Assembly: GCA_001792895.1 (NCBI GenBank)
Contig: MARA01000035.1
Coordinates: 124,001-188,000, forward strand
Length of the DNA stretch: 64,000 nt
Direction: 5' to 3'
From: Lentinus brumalis
Taxonomy: Eukaryota; Basidiomycota; Agaricomycetes; Polyporales; Polyporaceae
Numbering within the stretch: the first letter of the stretch is position 1; every line of letters starts with the position of its first letter. Positions 58,960 to 64,000 of this stretch are shown piece after piece. The translations under genes and the position numbers were made by a program. The notes under the pieces are model-generated. The model did not search any database. It saw nothing but the letters and a program-made list of their open reading frames with translations, and was not told the DNA's origin.

Positions 58960-60021
58960 TTGATGAGCCATTCAACAGTTACCTTGAAGGCACCCTCCTT
59001 AGCCGCCTTGACCTTCGGGTCGCTCTGCCACAAATGATCAGTATGCATTATCCAATGTGATGCTGCTCAGCGACCATATCCACATACCAGGTCACCGCGG
59101 ACGGCGAAGCCATGAGAGCAGCCTTCCCAGTAGGTGCGCTCGTATCCGGGAGCGAACTTGCCGCCGCCGAGGATCTCATCCGCCTTCGCAGACGCCTCGA
59201 GCGGGAACATCTGGTCGACCGTGCACGAGTTGATGAGGAGCGGCGCCTTCGACACCTCAGCGTATTTCTGTGCGCAGCTACCTGTCAGTGACCGTGCTCG
59301 ACACATAAAGAGAGGAGAACACGCATGCCTGGAGATCATCGGGGACCTTAAGCAGGGACGGGTGCGAGACAGCAACGACGTGGACCTCGCCAGTAAAAGC
59401 GAGGTCAAATGAGGGGCGTGCGCCGTAGCAGTAACCGATGGCCGCAAACTTGGTCACGCCCTCCGACTTGAGGCCCTCGATGACGGCGCGGACGATGGCA
59501 ATCGCCCGCTCAGCGGGGTGCCTGCCAAACCACGCCATCATATCGAAGTTCTCACCGGGGTTCAAGGCGGTAGTCGGGGCGGGCTCGCCATCGAAGAGGT
59601 CTGGGATGACGACCTTGAAGCCGTTCCGGGCAAAGTCGTCGGCCAGGAGCTAAAGCGCGCAAGTGGTAAGCATGAGTAACAGGTGTGAGACCGTGAGGAG
59701 GGATCGCAACTCACAAGATTGTTCTCGAGCTCGAGACCGAAACCGTCGCTCAGGAAGAGGACAGCCTTGTCCTTGGGGTATTCGACGGTCGGGGTGGCGA
59801 TGTAGACGTCGATGCCGCCGATCTTGTCCCTCTTACCTGTGAGGCATTTTCTGAAGTAGTACTTACTCCTACAAACGAGCTACGAGACGAGATAGATCAG
59901 CCGGAACGTACCCTCGGGAGTGCCTTCGTGGCGGACACCTGCAGCAATCGCTTCAGCACCCCGCGAGTCAACAGAACCGTTCCACAAACTCACCAGAAAC
60001 GCAGGCCTTGCAGAGAGACAT
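58960..60021 (-). CDS. Dienelactone hydrolase family protein
   Basis: Alpha/beta hydrolase with a Cys nucleophile. Minus strand, several exons; start MSLCKACVSGVRHEGTPEG at 60021, with the first exon only about 28 nt. Motifs: 'VYIATPTVEYPKDKAVLFLSD', 'NGFKVVIPDLFDGEPAP', 'FAAIGYCYGARPSFDLA' (the nucleophile Cys in G-x-C-x-G), 'CTVDQMFPLEASAKADEIL' (catalytic Asp) and 'EGCSHGFAVRGD' (catalytic His). It ends 'VEWLIKYL' at 58960. The catalytic triad is complete. In fungi such proteins act on lactones in aromatic degradation or are of unknown role; no pathway genes lie next to it. No signal peptide, so cytosolic. Confidence 0.9.
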
Positions 60022-60537
60022 GGTCTTGGAGGCCTCAGAGAGAGTTGTGATTGTGCAGACGGGTTGCTGCCTGTTGTCTTTCTGCGAGTCCCGGACTAAC
60101 TACTTATAAGTATATTCCCGTGTTCTCATGACCCACCTGGCATCCCGCTGCCTCCCGCGCCCAGCAGCCGCGGAGGGCCACTTGGGTCCGAGGTTGCCGA
60201 CAGGACACGCAATGGGATCACAGACAGCGCGCGGGAGGAAGTGACGTCGACGCGAGCGCGAGCGCGTGTGGTTATCGTGCTCGTCGGCTGTTCGGATATC
60301 CAGAAGGTCCTCTGAGTCTTTGATCGGGCAAGCCTGCAACAAAGTCTGATGAGGTGCTGCGTCAAAGCAGTTGCAACCCGGTGACTGAGATCCTGGAAGA
60401 CTCCGGTGTGTCGAAATTACCTTTTACGATGGCTCGGATAGTGCCGAGCGGGAATCGCAAGCGCCTGGGGTTGTGCACTGGACGTGCTCTGTTGCAAGCT
60501 CTGTCTTTCATCACTCCTTGACTGCACCTCCTCCACC

Positions 60538-61619
60538 ATGGCTGAAATCACCGCACCTCCGCTCGCGCACGATGCCATGCAAGGCATCCAGACAAACATC
60601 GTTGCGCCCGCACCCGTCACCAGCATCCCAGCTCTCCCAGGAGTCGCGGCAGCTGCCGCACCCGCGTCCGCACCCCCTCCCGAAGAAGTCGCCACAGAAA
60701 CCCTCTACATCCAGAACTTGAACGAGAAGATCAAGATTCCGGTGCTGAAGGCCTCCTTGCGTGGTCTCTTCAAGTCGTATGGCGAGGTGCTCGATGTGGT
60801 CGCCCACAGTAACTTGCGGATGCGCGGGCAGGCATTCGTGTCGTTCGAGAGCCCGGAGATCGCGAAGAAGGCGTTGAAGGAGGTCAGGGGATTCCCGCTG
60901 TACTCGAAGCCGATGGTACGTACGCATCTCTTCGCAATCCTGTGGTAGTGGGCGTGTCGCGTTTCTCGAGCTGACGATGATGTAGCAAATCTCATTCGCC
61001 AAGACACGGTCGGATGCTGTTGTGAAGAAGGTGGATGAGGGGAACTACGATGCGCATAAAGCGAAGAGATTGGAGCACAAAAGTGCGTAGACGCACCTTG
61101 CGTCCTCCTTGGCACCTGCTCACCCTTACCCATTCGCAGAGGCGACGCGCTACACCAACCCCATCAAGCGGAAATACCGCCAGAAGCGGTTGGCTGCCGA
61201 TGGTACGTTCATGCGATCTTCAAAGCCTGCGTCTACTCACATCTCTCTCCCCTTCCCAGCCGACGGTGCTGGCGCAGCACCAGCAACGAAACGTCCCAAC
61301 GTCCAGATGCCGGACGAGTACCTCCCTCCAAACAAGATTCTCTTCTTGCAAAACCTGCCCGAGACGGTCACGAAGGACCAGCTCATGGCGCTCTTCTCGC
61401 AGTACCCGAACCTGCACGAAGTGCGTCTCATCCCGACCAAAAAAGACATCGCGTTCGTCGAATACCTGGACGAGGCGAGCGCTACTGTGGCGAAGGATGC
61501 GCTGCACAACTACAAGCTCGATGGCGAGAACAAGATCAAGGTATCTTTTACCTTATGCTGGCGAGAGCTATGTACTGTGCTGACCATAACTTTCCTAGAT
61601 CACCTTCGCAAGGAAATAG
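60538..61619 (+). CDS. U1A/U2B''-type snRNP protein with two RRM domains
   Basis: Spliceosomal RNA-binding protein. Exons: 60538-60915, 60986-61082, 61140-61202, 61260-61540 and 61599-61619. An Ala/Pro-rich start is followed by RRM1: RNP2 'TLYIQNLNEKI' and RNP1 'RGQAFVSF', ending 'KPMQISFAKTRSD'. A basic linker (IKRKYRQKRL) and RRM2 follow: 'KILFLQNLPETVTKDQLMAL', 'RLIPTKKDIAFVEY' and the end 'IKITFARK', which is the classical U1A/SNF/U2B'' C-terminus. The last exon has only 21 nt including the stop. It would bind stem-loops of U1 or U2 snRNA; the exact paralogue cannot be told. Confidence 0.92.
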
Positions 61620-61897
61620 TTTTTGCTGCTTCGGTCGTTCGCCATCGGGTGCTCTGCTGTCACTTACTGTATTGTCTTTGTATTCCCCCGCGTGCACGCG
61701 TTGTATACTAGTCCTTTTGTCGAACTACGGTTGGGACGATCTCTGACGCTCTTCCTGTGGCACGATCAAGAGCCAAGTGGTATTCATTATGAGTTGAGTC
61801 CATGCAAATCTAGGAGATCGTACATACAGGTCTATACATATACCAAGCAGCGAGTCTCGTCTATGTCGCGGTTGTGCTCAAGCTCTACATAGTATCT
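61620..61897. other. Short intergenic gap
   Basis: 278 bp between the convergent ends of the U1A-like and malic enzyme genes; no feature seen. Confidence 0.4.
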
Positions 61898-63973
61898 CTA
61901 GCGTTCTCCATGCACGGGGTCGTAGATGTAATCAGGGTACTCTGGGATCCACTGCTTCTCCGCAATCCGGTCCCGGACCTCCTCGCGGTCCCAGTCGACG
62001 CCCGCGCTGCCCTCAGCGATCGCCTGCTCGGCGACGGCGATGGCGACCTCGGTGTTCACCTCGCGTGCGTGCTCGAAGTCTGGCAGGAGCGCGCTGTCCG
62101 GGTCCTTCAGCGCGGGCGAGAGAGACGCGAGCCGCCGTGCGCCCGCGATGATCATCGAGTCCGAGAGCTTGCGTGCCTGCGTGACCACGGCGCCGAATCC
62201 GAGACCAGGGTAGATGAGCGCATCTGGGGGAAGAGAACGTGTGCGGTCAGCGGCCAGCCTAAGCTTGATAGAGCACAAGGAATATGGTCCGGCCCCGCGC
62301 ATCAAGATGCGAAAGAGATGGGGGAAGGGCGACAGTGGAAAGGACAGAGATACTCACTGTTGCACTCCGCCACCTCGTACATCTTCCCGTTTGGCATCTT
62401 GCAGGGCGGGAACGGGCTGCCCGTGGCCATCAGGGCCTTGCCATTGGTCCAGTCGTTCGCCTGCTTCGGGTCCACCTCGACGAGCCGCGTCGGATTCGAC
62501 AGCGGGAAGATGATTGGCCGGTCCGTGCCCTTGGCCATCTCGCGCACGACCTCCTCCGTGAACGCGCCCGCGTGCGTCGAGCACCCGATGAGCACCGTCG
62601 GCTTCACCTTGCGCACAACCTCGAGCAGCCCGATCTCGCCCTTGTCGTTCGTCGGCACGTCCTGCCACTCGGCGTCCGGGCGGACGTACTCGCGCAGGCT
62701 CTCGCGGATCTTCGCGGGCCCGAGCGATTCCTTGACGAGCCCGAAGCGGTCGAGGAGGAAGAAACGCTTGTTCGCGTCCTCGCGCGAGAGCCGGTCGATG
62801 CTGCTCATGCCGTCCCGGAGCTGCTTGGTGATGCCGAGCCCCGCGCTGCCTGCACCATAAACGACGACGCGCTGGTCGGCGAGCTTGGTCTTCGTGACAC
62901 CGGCCGCAGACATGAGGGCCGCTAATGTCACTGCGCCGGTCCCCTGCCTATATGCTGGTCAGTTGGAGGGAGCAGGGTCCGGCGAAGAAGCTTACACATC
63001 ATCGTTGAACACCGAGTGCATACTACGGTAGATGTCGAGCAAACGTTGCGCATTGCTAACGCCAAAGTCTTCAAAGTGCAAAAGTGCGTGAGGGTAGTGT
63101 TTTCGGACTAGCTGGACGAATCTGCAGAAGAAGGACCAGGGTCAGCCGCCATGGCCACCATTGCTTATGATGTTGCTCACTTGTCAACAAATCGGTCGTA
63201 TGCCTTCCCACGTATCCGTCGATTTGCCCAGCCGACGTAGAGATTGTCCTTCAATAGATCTTCATTGTTTGTACCGACGTCAAGAACGACGCTCAATGTC
63301 TTGGAGGGATCTATTCCACCGAGGAGCGTGTAGATGGCTGACTTCGCTGTGGTGATGCCGATACCCTGCATCGCCCTGCATGAGAACCGACAGCGGTATG
63401 TTGAGAGGGAAGACGTACACCGACACCTTGGTCTCCAATACCAAGGATTGCTTCTGAGTCGGAGACGACGAACAGCTGTATATCATGACCTCTTGTATGC
63501 TCAAGGAAGTCCTCCTCCATGGAATCTTGTTCCGGGAATGTAAGATACATGCCCTCGCTCCTACGGAACAGGTGCGAGTAGTTCGCGATTGCATCGCCCT
63601 GAAGTACTCATGGCTCGGCCAACGCATCATACGCACATAAAAGCTCGAAACTCACCTGAGTGGGGGTGTAGATAATCGGTATCAACTCCCTCAGATGCCT
63701 GCTAAGAAGCCCGTAGTACAGAACCCAGTTCTGGTCCTTGAGACTCTGGAGGAAGGTGTTCTTGCGGAGCGGTTGTTCGCGCGCACAAAGCTGGTCGTAT
63801 GCGCGTTCGCATTGCTCCTCGAGCGTGTTGTATCGGTATGGTAGGCGCGAGTTGAGCCCGAATGCTTTGCGCTCGGAGGGCGTGAACGCGGTACCCTTAT
63901 TGAAGCGGGGATGAGTGAGGATGCTGTCGCCGCGGAGGGCTACGCGGAGCACACGGCTCGTCGCCGTTGCCAT
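61898..63973 (-). CDS. NAD(P)-dependent malic enzyme, 5' end near window edge
   Basis: Oxidatively decarboxylates malate to pyruvate. Minus strand, several exons. Conserved blocks: 'LRGDSILTHPRFNKG', 'FGLNSRLPYRYNTLEEQ', 'RKNTFLQSLKDQNWVLYYGLL', 'IPIIYTPT', 'FPEQDSMEEDFLEHTRG', 'VSDSEAILGIGDQGVG', 'GGIDPSKTLSVVLDVGTNN', 'FEDFGVSNAQRLLDIYR', 'FNDDVQGTGAVTLAALMSA', 'VVYGAGSAGLGITKQL' (nucleotide-binding GAGSAG), 'PLSNPTRLVE' and 'GLGFGAVVTQA'. It stops at 61898 after 'DYIYDPVHGER'. The ATG at 63973 (MATATSRVLRVA) may be the true start, with a possible mitochondrial targeting segment, but a splice acceptor could precede it and an earlier exon lie outside the window. Cofactor preference cannot be told. 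Confidence 0.93.
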
Positions 63974-64000
63974 AATCTGCACGTCGTCGACGTTGAAGAG

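Noticed and set aside
61874..62860. Long plus-strand frame inside the malic enzyme gene
   Set aside because: Opposite-strand shadow of highly conserved malic enzyme exons.
1..64000. CRISPR arrays, bacterial operons or ribosome binding sites
   Set aside because: The sequence is clearly eukaryotic with spliceosomal introns; no regularly spaced repeats were seen.

Overview
The window looks like nuclear DNA of a filamentous basidiomycete, probably an agaricomycete and possibly a polypore. The reasons are short (about 50-65 nt) GT-AG introns that break almost every gene, tiny exons, GC-rich coding sequence, and families typical of that group: DUF6533-type membrane proteins, membrane-anchored multi-exon P450s, HGGG-type hydrolases, F-box proteins, a GPI-anchored polysaccharide deacetylase and an RNA-silencing polymerase. 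All exon models were built by eye from frame, splice consensus and family motifs, so span ends are firmer than every internal junction.

Layout. 0-2.5 kb: the 3' part of COG8 (Golgi tethering), with a frame break, then a small unknown minus-strand gene. 2.7 kb: a small inverted-repeat element. 4.5-14.5 kb: two intact F-box genes, two copies of an unknown ~240-aa family, and an F-box relic; the unknown gene and the convergent F-box gene form a module that has been duplicated, with the second F-box copy decayed. Between them lie an unknown multi-pass membrane protein and a zinc-finger-like nuclear protein. 16-22 kb: a protein with a DUF6593-like C-terminus and a GPI-anchored polysaccharide (chitin) deacetylase. 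22.6-32.5 kb: a tandem duplication of an alpha/beta-hydrolase plus cytochrome P450 pair; the first hydrolase is a broken fragment, the second is intact, and both P450s look intact. 32.7-35.1 kb: an F-box relic and another F-box gene. 36.0 kb: tRNA-Ala(UGC), followed by an arginine/serine-rich nuclear protein. 40.6-41.4 kb: a six-exon small secreted GPI-type protein. 43.3-45.9 kb: a third, unrelated P450. 48.3-52.3 kb: an RNA-dependent RNA polymerase of the QDE-1/RDR type. 54.2-64 kb: a denser housekeeping block with an HDAC-like amidohydrolase, a DUF6533 membrane protein, dienelactone hydrolase, a U1A/U2B''-type splicing protein and NAD(P)-malic enzyme (5' end possibly outside the window).

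Working together: the hydrolase/P450 pairs are the likeliest secondary-metabolism or xenobiotic unit, but no backbone synthase is visible. The F-box genes suggest SCF ubiquitin-ligase adaptor turnover by duplication and decay. The polymerase points to an active RNAi or quelling pathway. The RS-rich protein and U1A-like protein belong to mRNA splicing. The most unusual sequence-level observations are GC-AG introns (one of them polymorphic between paralogous P450s), catalytic residues encoded on a 12-nt exon in the RNA polymerase, and the duplicated unknown-gene/F-box module.
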